This document shows positions 26,389 to 35,814 of a stretch of DNA of 64,000 bases, in pieces; positions within the stretch are counted from its first letter, which is position 1; every line of letters starts with the position of its first letter. Under the pieces are notes generated by a model that did no database searches, was not told the origin of the DNA, and saw only the letters and a program-made list of their open reading frames with translations. Made by a program: the position numbers and the translations under genes. This DNA is from AP-16 sp046727735 (GTDB lineage Bacteria; Pseudomonadota; Alphaproteobacteria; Rhizobiales; Xanthobacteraceae), in NCBI GenBank assembly GCA_046727735.1, contig JBKPDF010000025.1, forward strand, positions 40,151 to 104,150, given 5' to 3'.

Positions 26389-27105
26389 ATGTCCGCCCCG
26401 CAGTCTTCACCGTTTCCCATGCCGATCGACGTCGTCTCCGACGTGGTTTGTCCGTGGTGCTTCATCGGCAAGCGGCGACTCGAGAAGGCGCTGGCTTTAC
26501 GCCCCGATGTCGCCGCCGAGGTGCGCTGGCGGCCGTACTTTCTCAACGACTGGATTCCGCGCGAGGGCATCGATCGGCAGACCTATCTCGAGACGAAATT
26601 CGGCTCGGTCGAGCGTTACGCGGCGATCGCGGAACGCGTCGCCGCCGCCGCGCGGAGCGAGGGGCTGGATTATGCGCTCGACAAGATCGCGCGGCAGCCG
26701 AGCACGCTCGACTGCCATCGGCTCATCCTGTGGGCGCGCAACGGCTCCGACCCGGGTCGCATGAAGCAGCGGCTGATGGAGCTCTATTTCGCCGAAGGCG
26801 CGGATCTGACCGACATCGATGTGCTGGTCGGCGCCGCGGTCGATTGCGGCATGGACGGCGATGTCGTGCGCAAGCTGCTCAACAGCGATGCCGACGTCGA
26901 GCGCGTCACGCGGGAGGCGCAGGCCGCGAAAGAGGCCGGCGTCGACGGCGTGCCGTGTTTCATTTTCGGCAACGTGCTCGCCGTCGCCGGCGCGCAGGAT
27001 CCCGCCTATCTCGCCGACGCCATGGGACGCGCCGCCGCGGAATTTGCGAGGCGCGGCGCGGGGCAAACCGCGCCGGAAGCGCCGCTGGGCGAAGCGCGTT
27101 CATAA
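26389..27105 (+). CDS. DsbA-family oxidoreductase (FrnE-like)
   Basis: A 238-residue thioredoxin-fold protein without a signal peptide. The active site is CPWC in VVSDVVCPWCFIGKRRLEKAL, followed by WRPYFLNDWIPREGID, LDCHRLILWA and the cis-proline region GVDGVPCFIFGN. This is the cytoplasmic FrnE / 2-hydroxychromene-2-carboxylate isomerase-like branch. The start at 26389 is preferred over a long upstream extension that runs through the repeat and the relic. Confidence 0.92.
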   Translation: MSAPQSSPFPMPIDVVSDVVCPWCFIGKRRLEKALALRPDVAAEVRWRPYFLNDWIPREGIDRQTYLETKFGSVERYAAIAERVAAAARSEGLDYALDKIARQPSTLDCHRLILWARNGSDPGRMKQRLMELYFAEGADLTDIDVLVGAAVDCGMDGDVVRKLLNSDADVERVTREAQAAKEAGVDGVPCFIFGNVLAVAGAQDPAYLADAMGRAAAEFARRGAGQTAPEAPLGEARS

Positions 27106-27194
27106 CGTCATGGCCGGGCTTGTCCCGGCCATCCACGACTTTGATGCATCAGAATTCGATCGTGGGTGCCCGGCGCAGGGGCCGGGCATGACGA
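27106..27194. repeat. Interspersed palindromic element, family A
   Basis: CGTCATGGCCGGGCTTGTCC and the opposite arm GGGGCCGGGCATGACG enclose a centre with ATCCACGACTTTGATGCATC. It fills the space between the convergent DsbA-like and mfd genes and may act as a two-way terminator. Confidence 0.88.
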
Positions 27195-27196
27195 AA

Positions 27197-30100
27197 TCAG
27201 GCGGCCTTGGCGGGCGCGGCGAGGCGGGGGAGGCTGCGCAGGATCTTCGCGGCGCCGTCGAGGCGCTGCTCCGGCTTGTCCCATTCCTCGAAGAACACGA
27301 CCTTCATATCGGGGCGCACCCGCGCGTGGTCGTACTCGCCGATGAAGCGGATCAGCGCGTCCGGGTTGGCGAACGTGTTGTCGCGGAACGCGATCACCGC
27401 GCCTTTCGGCCCCGCTTCGATCTTCTCCACATTCGCCTGCCGGCACAGCGCCTTGATGGCGACGATCTTCAACAGCTGCCGCGCCTCCTCGGGCACCGGA
27501 CCGAAGCGGTCGGCAAGCTCGGCCCCGAACGCGTCGATCTCGCGTTCGTCCTCGATCTCGGCCAGCCGGCGATAAAGCGTGAGCCTCACGTTGAGATCGG
27601 GAACGTAGTCCTCCGGGATCAGCACCGGCGTGCCGATCGTGATCTGCGGCGACCATTTCTCCGGGGCGGGCGCCGCGATCCCGGCCTTCAGGCTGAGCAC
27701 CGCCTCTTCCAGCATCTGCTGATAGAGCTCGAAGCCGACCTCCTTGATGTGTCCGGACTGCTCCTCGCCCAGCAGATTGCCGGCGCCGCGGATGTCGAGG
27801 TCGTGGGAGGCGAGCTGGAACCCGGCGCCGAGCGTGTCGAGCGATTGCAGCACTTTGAGCCGCCGCTCGGCCTGCGGCGTGATCTTCTTCGCTACCGGCA
27901 GGGTGAACAGCGCGTAGGCACGGGTCTTCGAGCGCCCGACCCGGCCCCGCAACTGATAGAGCTGGGACAGGCCGAACCGGTCGGCGCGATGCACGATCAA
28001 CGTGTTCGTCGTCGGAATGTCCAGCCCGGATTCGATGATCGCGGTCGACAGCAGCACGTCGTACTTGCCGTCGTAGAACGCCGACATCACGTCGTCGAGC
28101 ATGCGCGAAGGCATCTGCCCGTGCGCGATCGTGCTGCGTGCCTCCGGAACATTGTGGTCGAGAAATTCCTTGGCCTCGGCGAGGTCCTCGATATGCGGGC
28201 ACACGTAGAACGCCTGGCCGCCGCGATAGCGCTCGCGCAAGAGCGCCTCGCGCACGACGAGCGCATCGAACGGGGAGACGAAGGTGCGCACCGCGAGGCG
28301 ATCGATCGGCGGCGAAGCGATGATGGAGAGCTCGCGCACGCCGGTGAGCGCCAGCTGCAGCGTGCGCGGGATCGGAGTCGCCGTGAGCGTGAGCACGTGG
28401 ACCTCGGACCGCAGTTTCTTGAGCTTCTCCTTGTGGGCGACGCCGAAATGCTGCTCCTCGTCGATCACGACGAGGCCGAGATCCTTGAAACGCAGGTTCT
28501 TGCCAAGCAGCGCATGGGTGCCGATCGCGATATCGAGCGTGCCGTCGGCGAGCGCTTGCTTCGCCTTGGCGAGATCGGAAGCGGAGACCAGCCGCGACAG
28601 CTGCGCGACCTCGACCGGAAACCCGCGGAAGCGATCAATGAAGGTCTTGGTGTGCTGGCGGGCCAACAGCGTCGTCGGCACCACAACCGCAGTCTGCTTG
28701 CCGTTCATGGCCGCTACGAAGGCCGCGCGCAGCGCGACCTCGGTCTTGCCGAAACCGACGTCGCCGCACACCAGCCGATCCATCGGCCGGCCGGAGGCGA
28801 GATCGTCGAGCACCTGGTCGATCGCGGCCTGCTGGTCCTCGGTCTCCTCGTACGGGAACCCGGCGCAGAACTCGTCGTAGAGTCCGTGGCCGATCGTGAG
28901 GCGCGGCGCCTCGCGCAATTGCCGCTCGGCCGCGACTTTGATCAGCTCCCCGGCGATTTCGCGGATGCGCTGCTTGAGCCGCGCCTTGCGCGCCTGCCAG
29001 CCCCCTCCTCCGAGTCGATCGAGGTCGACGTGCGCCTCCTCGGTCCCGTAGCGCGATAGAAGCTCGACGTTCTCGACGGGCAGAAACAGCTTGTCGCCGC
29101 CGGCGTAATGGATTTCCAAACAATCGTGCGGGGCGCCGGCCGCTTCGATGTTGGTGAGCCCCGCGAACCGGCCGATGCCATGGTCGATGTGGACGACGAG
29201 ATCGCCGGCGGTGAGACTCGTGACCTCGGCGATGAAATCCGCGGCCCGCTTGCCGCCGCGGCGCGGCCGCACCAGCCGGTCACCCAAGATGTCCTGCTCG
29301 CCGATGACCGCGAGCTCGGCGGTCTCGAAGCCGGCTTCGAGCCCGAGCACCGCAAACCCGACTTCCGTCTTCGGCCGCCGCAGCAGATCCGGAAAATCCG
29401 CAACCTCGACAAGATTCGCGAGCTTGTGGTCGGCAAGCAGGTGGCGCATGCGCTCGCGCGCGCCCTCGCTCCAGAGCGCAATGATCACCCGCTTGCCGCC
29501 GGCCTGCAGCGCACCGACGTGAGAAACGACGGCATCGAACAATGTGCCATGGGGCCCCGCGCGTTCAGCGGTGAAATTGCGCCCCTGCTTGGCGCCGATG
29601 TCGATGACGCTGGCGCCGCCGCTATCCGGCATCGAGAACGGGGTGAGTCGCGCGAGCGGCACCGCGCGCAATCGCTCCGCCCACTCCGCGTCGGCCAAAT
29701 AGAGCCGGTCGGGCGGCAACGGCTTATAGGGCGCGCCGGCGGACTTGGCGTCGACGGCGTCCCGGCGGGCCTGATAATAATCGGCGATCTGCGCGAGCCG
29801 CTCTTTCGCGGCATCCTCGACCAACGGGTCGAGCAGCACCGGCGAGCCCGGCGCATAATCGAACAGCGTCTCGAGCGTTTCGTGGAACAGCGGCAGCCAA
29901 TGCTCCATGCCAGGGTAGCGGCGGCCCTCGCTCACCGCTTCGTAGAGAATGTCGTCCGGCGCTGCCGCGCCGAACTCCTTGACGTAACCCTGGCGGAAGC
30001 GGCGGATCGTCTCGGGAGTGAGCTGAAACTCGCTCACCGGGACGAGTTCGAGCGCGCGCAATTGCCCGGAGCTGCGCTGCGTCTGCGGATCGAAGCTGCG

Positions 30101-30703
30101 GATCGATTCGAGGGTGTCGCCGAAGAAATCGAGCCGCACGCCGAGCTCCATGCCGGGTGCGAACAGGTCGATGATCCCGCCGCGCACCGCGTATTCGCCG
30201 GCATCGCGCACGGTCGAGGCGCGGGAAAAGCCGTTGAGCTCGAGCCAGCGCACGATCCCGTCCATCGCGAAGACATTCCCGGGCGCGGCCGTGAGCGATT
30301 GGCCGGCGACGAGCTCGCGCGGCGGCACGCGCTGTAGCGCGGCGCTGACCGTCGTGAGCAGGACGGACGCGCCCTGCCCTTTTCGGCGGGCGAGCCGCGA
30401 GAGCGCCAGCATGCGCTGCGCGACCGCGCTCGGGTGCGGGGAGACGCGGTCGTAGGGCAGGCAGTCCCAGGCGGGGAATTCGAGCGCCGGAATGTCGGGT
30501 GCGAAGAATTCGAGCGCGCGGGATAGCTCGCCCATCCGCGGCGCGTCACGGCAGATCACGACGAGCGAGGTCTTCGGCCCATCGGCGCCCGCCGCGATCG
30601 CACGGGCCAGATCGGCGGCAACGAGCGCCGCCGCCCCGTCCGCCACGCCGGCCAGCGTGAGTGGACGGCCTTGCTGCAGCAATTCTGCCGGCGAGCGGGC
30701 CAT
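27197..30703 (-). CDS. mfd: Transcription-repair coupling factor Mfd
   Basis: A 1168-residue ATP-dependent DNA translocase that removes stalled RNA polymerase and recruits UvrA. N-terminal UvrB-homology domains (LEFPAWDCLPYDRVSPHP) come first; the RNA polymerase interaction domain is near residue 500. Next is the RecG-like helicase core with Walker A GDVGFGKTEVAL (about residue 650) and DEEQ box VIDEEQHFGV (about 747); motif VI is QLRGRVGRSK. The C-terminal autoinhibitory TRCF domain follows. Full length. Its ATG shares one base with the sdhE stop, so the two form an operon. Confidence 0.98.
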   Translation of the reverse strand: MARSPAELLQQGRPLTLAGVADGAAALVAADLARAIAAGADGPKTSLVVICRDAPRMGELSRALEFFAPDIPALEFPAWDCLPYDRVSPHPSAVAQRMLALSRLARRKGQGASVLLTTVSAALQRVPPRELVAGQSLTAAPGNVFAMDGIVRWLELNGFSRASTVRDAGEYAVRGGIIDLFAPGMELGVRLDFFGDTLESIRSFDPQTQRSSGQLRALELVPVSEFQLTPETIRRFRQGYVKEFGAAAPDDILYEAVSEGRRYPGMEHWLPLFHETLETLFDYAPGSPVLLDPLVEDAAKERLAQIADYYQARRDAVDAKSAGAPYKPLPPDRLYLADAEWAERLRAVPLARLTPFSMPDSGGASVIDIGAKQGRNFTAERAGPHGTLFDAVVSHVGALQAGGKRVIIALWSEGARERMRHLLADHKLANLVEVADFPDLLRRPKTEVGFAVLGLEAGFETAELAVIGEQDILGDRLVRPRRGGKRAADFIAEVTSLTAGDLVVHIDHGIGRFAGLTNIEAAGAPHDCLEIHYAGGDKLFLPVENVELLSRYGTEEAHVDLDRLGGGGWQARKARLKQRIREIAGELIKVAAERQLREAPRLTIGHGLYDEFCAGFPYEETEDQQAAIDQVLDDLASGRPMDRLVCGDVGFGKTEVALRAAFVAAMNGKQTAVVVPTTLLARQHTKTFIDRFRGFPVEVAQLSRLVSASDLAKAKQALADGTLDIAIGTHALLGKNLRFKDLGLVVIDEEQHFGVAHKEKLKKLRSEVHVLTLTATPIPRTLQLALTGVRELSIIASPPIDRLAVRTFVSPFDALVVREALLRERYRGGQAFYVCPHIEDLAEAKEFLDHNVPEARSTIAHGQMPSRMLDDVMSAFYDGKYDVLLSTAIIESGLDIPTTNTLIVHRADRFGLSQLYQLRGRVGRSKTRAYALFTLPVAKKITPQAERRLKVLQSLDTLGAGFQLASHDLDIRGAGNLLGEEQSGHIKEVGFELYQQMLEEAVLSLKAGIAAPAPEKWSPQITIGTPVLIPEDYVPDLNVRLTLYRRLAEIEDEREIDAFGAELADRFGPVPEEARQLLKIVAIKALCRQANVEKIEAGPKGAVIAFRDNTFANPDALIRFIGEYDHARVRPDMKVVFFEEWDKPEQRLDGAAKILRSLPRLAAPAKAA

Positions 30704-31002
30704 CAGCGCTCCGCGGCCGATTTCAGGTGGAAAGCGCGAAGCCGGCGGAACACCGTGCCGTCATGCTGCGCCGGGATCGCCTGCTCGCCGGTAATCCACG
30801 CCAGCAGTTCCCCGTCAGGCAGCTCGACGAGCTGTTCGTATTCGTCGAGCTCGGCTTCGCTGAGCCCCGCGATTTCCGCGTCGGCGAATTTTCCCATGAC
30901 GAGATCCATCTCGCGCATGCCGCGATGCCAGGAGCGGAACAGCAGCTTGCGGCGACGGGGATCGAGCCCGTCGCTCGACAGCATCGATCCGGTCATCCGC
31001 AA
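30703..31002 (-). CDS. sdhE: Succinate dehydrogenase assembly factor SdhE
   Basis: A 99-residue DUF339 protein. LLFRSWHRGMREMDLVMGKF contains the RGxxE motif needed for covalent FAD attachment to SdhA, and ELDEYEQLVELPDGELLAWITG is the second conserved helix block. It acts in the cytoplasm as a flavinylation chaperone. It is the upstream partner of mfd, an arrangement well known in alphaproteobacteria; recG is normally divergent from it. Confidence 0.95.
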   Translation of the reverse strand: MRMTGSMLSSDGLDPRRRKLLFRSWHRGMREMDLVMGKFADAEIAGLSEAELDEYEQLVELPDGELLAWITGEQAIPAQHDGTVFRRLRAFHLKSAAER

Positions 31003-31480
31003 GAATCCTCAACGCCAAAAGCCCGGACGGGGCCGGGCGAGGTCTATATAGGCGCGGGCGCCACTCGTGTCAGTAATCGAGACCGGACGTGGGGTGTGGC
31101 ACCCGCGCAAGCCCAGGCCCGGATTGTGCATTGCCATCATCAAACCCCATCGTTGCCACAGTCTCGCCCAGGGCGGCGCTATCGTTCGCAGCGTCGGTGA
31201 AAGCCGGCGACGGGGGCATCGGCCGGCAACTTGGGGGAACCTGCCGAGACAAATCCGAGGCAAGCCGAAGGCGACGCGTCGGAACGATCCAGGCCCGTAC
31301 CTTCAACTTGGCAGCCATTTGCCCGCGAACTACGCCGCTGCGATGTGCGGCGCGAGCCACCGGCCAGTCCGGTGGCTCTTTGTCTGGGGTAATCGGCAGC
31401 ACCCCGGTGGAACTAACCCCCCACGCTTCGGTTGAGATCGATACCCAGGAGTGCGAGCGGGAGCGACGCGCCCCGTCGAG
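31003..31480. other. Gene-free spacer at the edge of the accessory block
   Basis: This spacer follows sdhE and precedes the proline-rich membrane protein. No frame here has family features. The only clear structure is the hairpin at 31354-31378. It also must hold the sdhE-mfd promoter. Confidence 0.5.
31354..31386 (+). terminator. Terminator-like hairpin without a preceding gene
   Basis: A perfect 10 bp stem GAGCCACCGG / CCGGTGGCTC with a 5-base loop is followed by TTTGTCT. On the plus strand no coding region precedes it, so it could end a small RNA or be left over from a lost gene. Confidence 0.6.
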
Positions 31481-32575
31481 ATGAGCATTCTGTCACGAGC
31501 TTTCGGACAACGCCCTGGCCTGCCGTCGTGGGCGAGCCTCGACGAGGAAGCCTTGCGCCTCGCCGCGGCCCTGCAGCACATCGAGCGCCACGGGAATCTG
31601 GACGCCTTTCCGGAGAGCCCGAGCGGCAAGCAGGCCCTCATGGCGACAGCACAGCGCCGCGGCCTGTTGGCGTGGAATCCTGCCGCAGCGCGGTACGAGC
31701 CGACCGCCGCCGGGCGGCGGCTGCTCGGGGTGCGCGAGCGTCCGAGCCGCATCGCACGGCCCGTCCCGCTTCCCCGCGCACACCCGCGCTTCGGATCGCC
31801 ATTCAGCCCCGGCGCGCTGATCGCGTCGGGGGCGTGCGTAGTGCTCGGCATCGGGGTGATGGCGGCGACGTTGCGCTCCTTCGACGTCGAGCCGCAGCAA
31901 CTTGGAGGCATCCCGAACAGGACCGCATCCCGACAGGACATGGCTGCGCGGACCGCAGGCGTTCCCCGTCAGGAACCGGCGCCTGCACCCGGCACCGGCT
32001 TCGGGCATGCGAAGGATCCTGAAGCGCCGGTCGCGATACCGCCAAAGCAGCCGGCGCTTCGCGCGGAGTCCGCACCGCCGCTGAGTGTCGCCGCCCCGCC
32101 TGCGGTTCCGGAGCGCCCGGCGATACAGCAAGAGTCCGCTCCGGCTCCTGCGGTCGCCGGCCAGGAATCGCTTCCGAACCCGGCCTCCGCCGGTCGCGCC
32201 GCAAGCGCGCATCCGATCGGGACGACACATCACCTCGCGCAGGAATCGCGAAACGCGGCGGAGAGCGCGCGAGCGACGAAGTCGGAGGCGGGCCCGCGTC
32301 GGTCACGGGCCGAGGCCCGCGCGAACGAGAGGCGCACCGCGAGTTCCGGCGCGCGCGACTGGGCGTCCGCGAAACCCGTCGAGGTGATTCGGAAGGGCCT
32401 GCTGGTGCGTGAGCAACGCGCGCTTCCCGATGGGAAATTTCTCGTGCGCTATCAGTATGGCAATGGTCCCGCGCGTTTCGAGATCCGATCGAAGGAAAGC
32501 AGGGATCGCGTCCCCGGCTATGCCTTCGCCGGGGAACACCTGACCCGCTTCGGCCGCTTCGAGTGGCTGCGCTGA
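31481..32575 (+). CDS. Membrane-anchored proline/alanine-rich hypothetical protein
   Basis: A 364-residue protein from the ATG at 31481 (a GTG at 31451 is an alternative). Residues 10-85 look like a winged-helix-type helical domain (EALRLAAALQHIERHGNLDAF, YEPTAAGRRLLGV). One hydrophobic segment (PGALIASGACVVLGIGVMAA) lies near residue 105. A long Pro/Ala/Ser/Glu region of about 180 residues follows, then a compact C-terminal domain (LLVREQRALPDGKFLVRYQ, FEIRSKESR). Likely a one-pass protein with a periplasmic stalk and tip. No family recognised. Confidence 0.7.
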   Translation: MSILSRAFGQRPGLPSWASLDEEALRLAAALQHIERHGNLDAFPESPSGKQALMATAQRRGLLAWNPAAARYEPTAAGRRLLGVRERPSRIARPVPLPRAHPRFGSPFSPGALIASGACVVLGIGVMAATLRSFDVEPQQLGGIPNRTASRQDMAARTAGVPRQEPAPAPGTGFGHAKDPEAPVAIPPKQPALRAESAPPLSVAAPPAVPERPAIQQESAPAPAVAGQESLPNPASAGRAASAHPIGTTHHLAQESRNAAESARATKSEAGPRRSRAEARANERRTASSGARDWASAKPVEVIRKGLLVREQRALPDGKFLVRYQYGNGPARFEIRSKESRDRVPGYAFAGEHLTRFGRFEWLR

Positions 32576-32841
32576 ACAGCGGCGGCGCCGCTTCGGCGAT
32601 TTCCGGCGAGATAGAATTTTCCCGATCCATCTCTTGCGCAGGTTCGGCATTCCGCGCCCGACCAAAAAATCGAAGGATTATGCGTTGGACACCATTTCGG
32701 CCGGCACATAATTTCCAAACGCGCTAACGCCGGAATTTACACCGGCGCGCGACCACATGCCCTCGCGCGACGCCACAGCGGGCGCAGCGTCCCGGAGCTT
32801 TCCGGAAGAGACGAATCGGGGGCGGGTTTTGGGAGATCTCG

Positions 32842-33885
32842 ATGGGCTGCTGCGATGAAACCACCGCCCGCGTTCCCGACCGCAGCGTGTCGCGGCGCTC
32901 GTTGTTCAAGGGCGCCGCGCTCGCCGCGAGCGCGGTTCCGGCGCTGGGGGCTACGCCGGGCGCAGCTCAGGGCAAGCAGATCAAACTCGCCTATTGCAGT
33001 CAGCTCCTGTGCGGCGTGCCCTACGAGGTCGCGCGCTCGGCCGGCCATTTCAAGAACCACGGGCTCGATGTGCAGCTCGTCTATACCCGCGGCGGCAACG
33101 CGGCGATGCAGGCGCTCGTCGGCGGCGCCGTCGATTATGGTGCGACCTCCCTCGACGTTGCGATCCAAGCCTATGCCAATGTCGGCGCGGACATCCGCCG
33201 CTTCGCGGTCACCGGACGATTGCCGCTGTTCGCGGTCGTCACCGCGCCCAAGACGGCCGCGCGCATCCAATCCATGAAGGATCTCGTAGGAAAGACAATC
33301 GGCATATCCGCACTCGGCAATGCCGACCATGCGCTCACGCTTTATCTGCTCAAGCAGGAGGGCGTCGACGCCAAAAAGGTCGAGTTCGCAACAATGGGCG
33401 TCAACCTGCTGGAGGCGCTGCGCCAGGGGCAGATGGATGCCGGCGTGGTGCAGGAGCCGGCACTGACGATCCTCCGGCGCGGCGGCGCGCGCGTGCTGGT
33501 CAACGCCATGGATCTCGAGGACGCCAAGCATTATCTCGGCGGCGCGTTCGAATTCATGGGCGTCGCTGTGCGCACCAAAGAAATCGGGCAACGCCGGGAG
33601 GAAATGGTGGCGCTGACCCGGGCGCTCGCGGACGCGCTCAAGGCGCTGCGCACCATGAGCGGCGACGAGCTGGTCGCGGCGCTGCCCAAGGAGATGACCA
33701 CCGGGCTCGATCTCAAGGATTTCGGCGAGATCATCGCGCAGCACCGGGACTCGCTCTATCCCGAGACCGTGAGCATCGATCTCGACGCCGCCAAGCGGGT
33801 CGAGCAGAGTCTCGCCGCCGGCGGCCTCATCAAGCCCGGTGCGAGCATGGCCGGTCTGCACGATGTTTCGATCGCCGGAGGCTGA
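32842..33885 (+). CDS. NitT/TauT-type ABC transporter substrate-binding protein
   Basis: A 347-residue periplasmic protein with a twin-arginine signal (SRRSLFKGAALAASAVPALG), suggesting Tat export. The SsuA/NMT1-like fold is shown by GVPYEVARSAGHFKNHGLDVQLV, GGNAAMQALVGGAVDYGATS, MKDLVGKTIGISALG and MDAGVVQEPALTIL. It is the first gene of a binding protein, ATPase and permease operon. The ligand may be a sulfonate, nitrate, taurine or pyrimidine-type compound and cannot be told from the sequence. Confidence 0.93.
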   Translation: MGCCDETTARVPDRSVSRRSLFKGAALAASAVPALGATPGAAQGKQIKLAYCSQLLCGVPYEVARSAGHFKNHGLDVQLVYTRGGNAAMQALVGGAVDYGATSLDVAIQAYANVGADIRRFAVTGRLPLFAVVTAPKTAARIQSMKDLVGKTIGISALGNADHALTLYLLKQEGVDAKKVEFATMGVNLLEALRQGQMDAGVVQEPALTILRRGGARVLVNAMDLEDAKHYLGGAFEFMGVAVRTKEIGQRREEMVALTRALADALKALRTMSGDELVAALPKEMTTGLDLKDFGEIIAQHRDSLYPETVSIDLDAAKRVEQSLAAGGLIKPGASMAGLHDVSIAGG

Positions 33886-33888
33886 CCG

Positions 33889-34638
33889 CTGCGCGTTCGC
33901 GATCTCGCGGTTTCCTACGGCGCGGAGCCGGTGCTCGAAGGCGTGAGCCTCTCGGTCGGCGAGGCGCGGTTCGTCAGCCTCGTCGGTCCATCGGGCTCCG
34001 GCAAATCGAGCCTGCTGCGTGCCGTCATCGGCCTGCAGGAACCGCTCGCCGGCACGGTCGACGCCGCGCTTGCGCGCTCCGAGATCGGCATCCTGTTCCA
34101 GGACGATGCGCTCTTGCCGTGGAAAACCGCGCGCGACAACGTCGCGCTCGGCCTGCGCTTCAACGGGGTGGAGCGCCGCCGGGCGCTCGATGAGGCAGAC
34201 GCCTGGCTCGCGCGGCTCGATCTTACCGGATTCGGTGACCGCTTCCCGCGCCGGCTGAGCGGTGGGCAACGCAAGCGCGTCGCGCTCGCGCAGGTGCTCG
34301 CAATGAAGCCGCGGCTCATCCTGATGGACGAGCCGTTCGCCTCGCTCGATGCCATCGTGCGTGCGCGCGTGGTCAAGGACGTCGTGGCGCTGGTCGAGCA
34401 GGAAGGCATCAGCGTGCTCCTGGTCACCCACGATCTAGAGGAAGCGATCAGTTTGTCCGACGAGGTTTATTTGCTCTCGCAGGGGCCGCGCGCGCGCATC
34501 ACCCAGCACTATTCCGTGCCGATCCCGCGACCGCGCGACCCCGTGCATTCCCGCACGCATCCGGCGTTCGCGCCGCTCTACGAGCGGCTGTGGGCCGACC
34601 TCTCCCGCGAGGTCGATCAGCGGGCGGAGGCGGCATGA
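33889..34638 (+). CDS. NitT/TauT-type ABC transporter ATP-binding protein, probable CTG start
   Basis: Read from a CTG at 33889 this is 249 residues with a complete ATPase: A-loop Tyr10 (AVSYGAEP), Walker A GPSGSGKS at 33-40, Q-loop LFQDDALLPWKTARDN, signature LSGGQRKRVALAQ, Walker B LILMDEPFASLD and H-loop LVTHDLEEA. The first ordinary start, a GTG at 33931, would remove the first strand and the A-loop Tyr. GGAGG lies seven bases before the CTG, supporting it. The stop of the upstream binding protein is only four bases before and in the same frame. Confidence 0.88.
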   Translation: MRVRDLAVSYGAEPVLEGVSLSVGEARFVSLVGPSGSGKSSLLRAVIGLQEPLAGTVDAALARSEIGILFQDDALLPWKTARDNVALGLRFNGVERRRALDEADAWLARLDLTGFGDRFPRRLSGGQRKRVALAQVLAMKPRLILMDEPFASLDAIVRARVVKDVVALVEQEGISVLLVTHDLEEAISLSDEVYLLSQGPRARITQHYSVPIPRPRDPVHSRTHPAFAPLYERLWADLSREVDQRAEAA

Positions 34639-35390
34639 CCGGCGATTCCCGCTACGCGTGGGCGCGCCAGCTTGCCGCGTTCGCGATCCTGGTCGGCGGC
34701 TGGGAGGCGGCAGGCCGGGCGAATCTGCTCAATCCCCTCTACGCGCCCAATCCGAGCCGCATCGCGGCCGCGCTCGCCGAGCTGTTCTCGGACGGCCGGA
34801 TCTGGCCGCATCTCGAAGCGACGTTTTCCGCCGCGCTCGGCGGGCTTGCGCTCGGCATTTTGGTCGGCGCTCTCCTCGGCGTCGCCGCAGCCGGCATCGG
34901 TTTCCTCGCGGAGCTGCTCGAGCCGGTGATGACGGTGCTCAACGCCATCCCGCGCGTGATCCTTGCGCCGCTGTTCGTGATCTGGCTCGGCATCGGCCTG
35001 GCGTCGAAGATCGCGCTCGCATTCATCCTGGTCGCGGTCTTGATCTTCTTCACCGTCTTCACCGGGATCCGCCAGGTGGACCGCCGGCTGGTCGAGCGAG
35101 TCGTCACGCTCGGCGGCGGCCGCTGGGCGCTGCTGCGCCACGTATATCTGCCGTCGGTCGCGGCCTGGGTGCTCGGTAATCTCAAGGTCGCGGTCGGTTT
35201 CGCCTTCACGGGCGCCTGCGTCGGTGAGTTCGTGGCCGCCACGCACGGCCTCGGTTATCTCCTGTCGTTCGCGCAGAGTACCTACAATGCGGCGCTGATG
35301 TTCGCGCTCATCCTGCTGATCCTCGTGGTGGTGCTGCTGACCTTTGCGATCGCCGGACGGCTCGAAAAATATCTGTTGCGCTGGAATTGA
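34635..35390 (+). CDS. NitT/TauT-type ABC transporter permease
   Basis: A 251-residue inner-membrane permease with six hydrophobic helices. The cytoplasmic coupling (EAA) loop is TLGGGRWALLRHVYLPSVAAWVLGNL, as in BPD_transp_1 proteins. The IPRVILAPLFVIWLGIG segment is typical of the SsuC/TauC group. Its ATG overlaps the ATPase stop (ATGA), so the two are translationally coupled and form one transporter with the binding protein. Confidence 0.94.
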   Translation: MTGDSRYAWARQLAAFAILVGGWEAAGRANLLNPLYAPNPSRIAAALAELFSDGRIWPHLEATFSAALGGLALGILVGALLGVAAAGIGFLAELLEPVMTVLNAIPRVILAPLFVIWLGIGLASKIALAFILVAVLIFFTVFTGIRQVDRRLVERVVTLGGGRWALLRHVYLPSVAAWVLGNLKVAVGFAFTGACVGEFVAATHGLGYLLSFAQSTYNAALMFALILLILVVVLLTFAIAGRLEKYLLRWN

Positions 35391-35396
35391 CGCGAC

Positions 35397-35810
35397 TTAC
35401 GCGCGGCGCTCCGGCTCGCCGGCGTCGAAACGGCGGCGGGCGCTCTCGATCGCCGCACGGTTCTGCCGGGCCCACAGGCCGAGCCGGCTGACCGGCTCGA
35501 GCAGGGAATGGCCGAGCTTCGTCAGCGCATAGTCGACCCGCGGCGGGATGGTGGGGAACACCGTCCGGGTCACGAGGCCGTCGCGCTCGAGCCCGCGCAG
35601 CGTGAGGGTAAGCATTCGCTGCGAGATGCTGCCGAGTGCGCGGCGCAGCTCGCTGAACCGCTTCGGCCCCTCGCCGAGCACGCTCACCACGAGCACCGTC
35701 CATTTGTCGCCGATCCGTGCCAAGACCTCGCTGACCGCGCGGCAATCCTCGGCCACCGCGAGGGTACTCGGTATCAGCGCTGTGCCTTCTTGCTGTCTCG
35801 CCTTGGTCAT
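35397..35810 (-). CDS. HxlR-family transcriptional regulator
   Basis: A 137-residue winged-helix protein. CRAVSEVLARIGDKWTVLVV has the conserved Cys and the W-T-V-L core; RFSELRRALGSISQRMLTLTLRGLERDGLV is the recognition and wing region, ending VDYALTKLGHSLLEPV. HxlR proteins sense reactive aldehydes, quinones or oxidants in several cases. It is divergent from a pirin gene with an inverted repeat between them, and its stop lies six bases from the end of the transporter operon. Confidence 0.93.
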   Translation of the reverse strand: MTKARQQEGTALIPSTLAVAEDCRAVSEVLARIGDKWTVLVVSVLGEGPKRFSELRRALGSISQRMLTLTLRGLERDGLVTRTVFPTIPPRVDYALTKLGHSLLEPVSRLGLWARQNRAAIESARRRFDAGEPERRA

Positions 35811-35814
35811 CTAT

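Noticed and set aside
26819..29059. A 746-residue plus-strand open frame
   Set aside because: It runs antisense through mfd, whose full motif set is clear; the translation has no family features.
32842..34638. A binding protein-ATPase fusion by TGA readthrough
   Set aside because: The shared frame is intriguing, but the binding protein ends at a normal C-terminus and a good ribosome site precedes CTG 33889, so separate translation is simpler.
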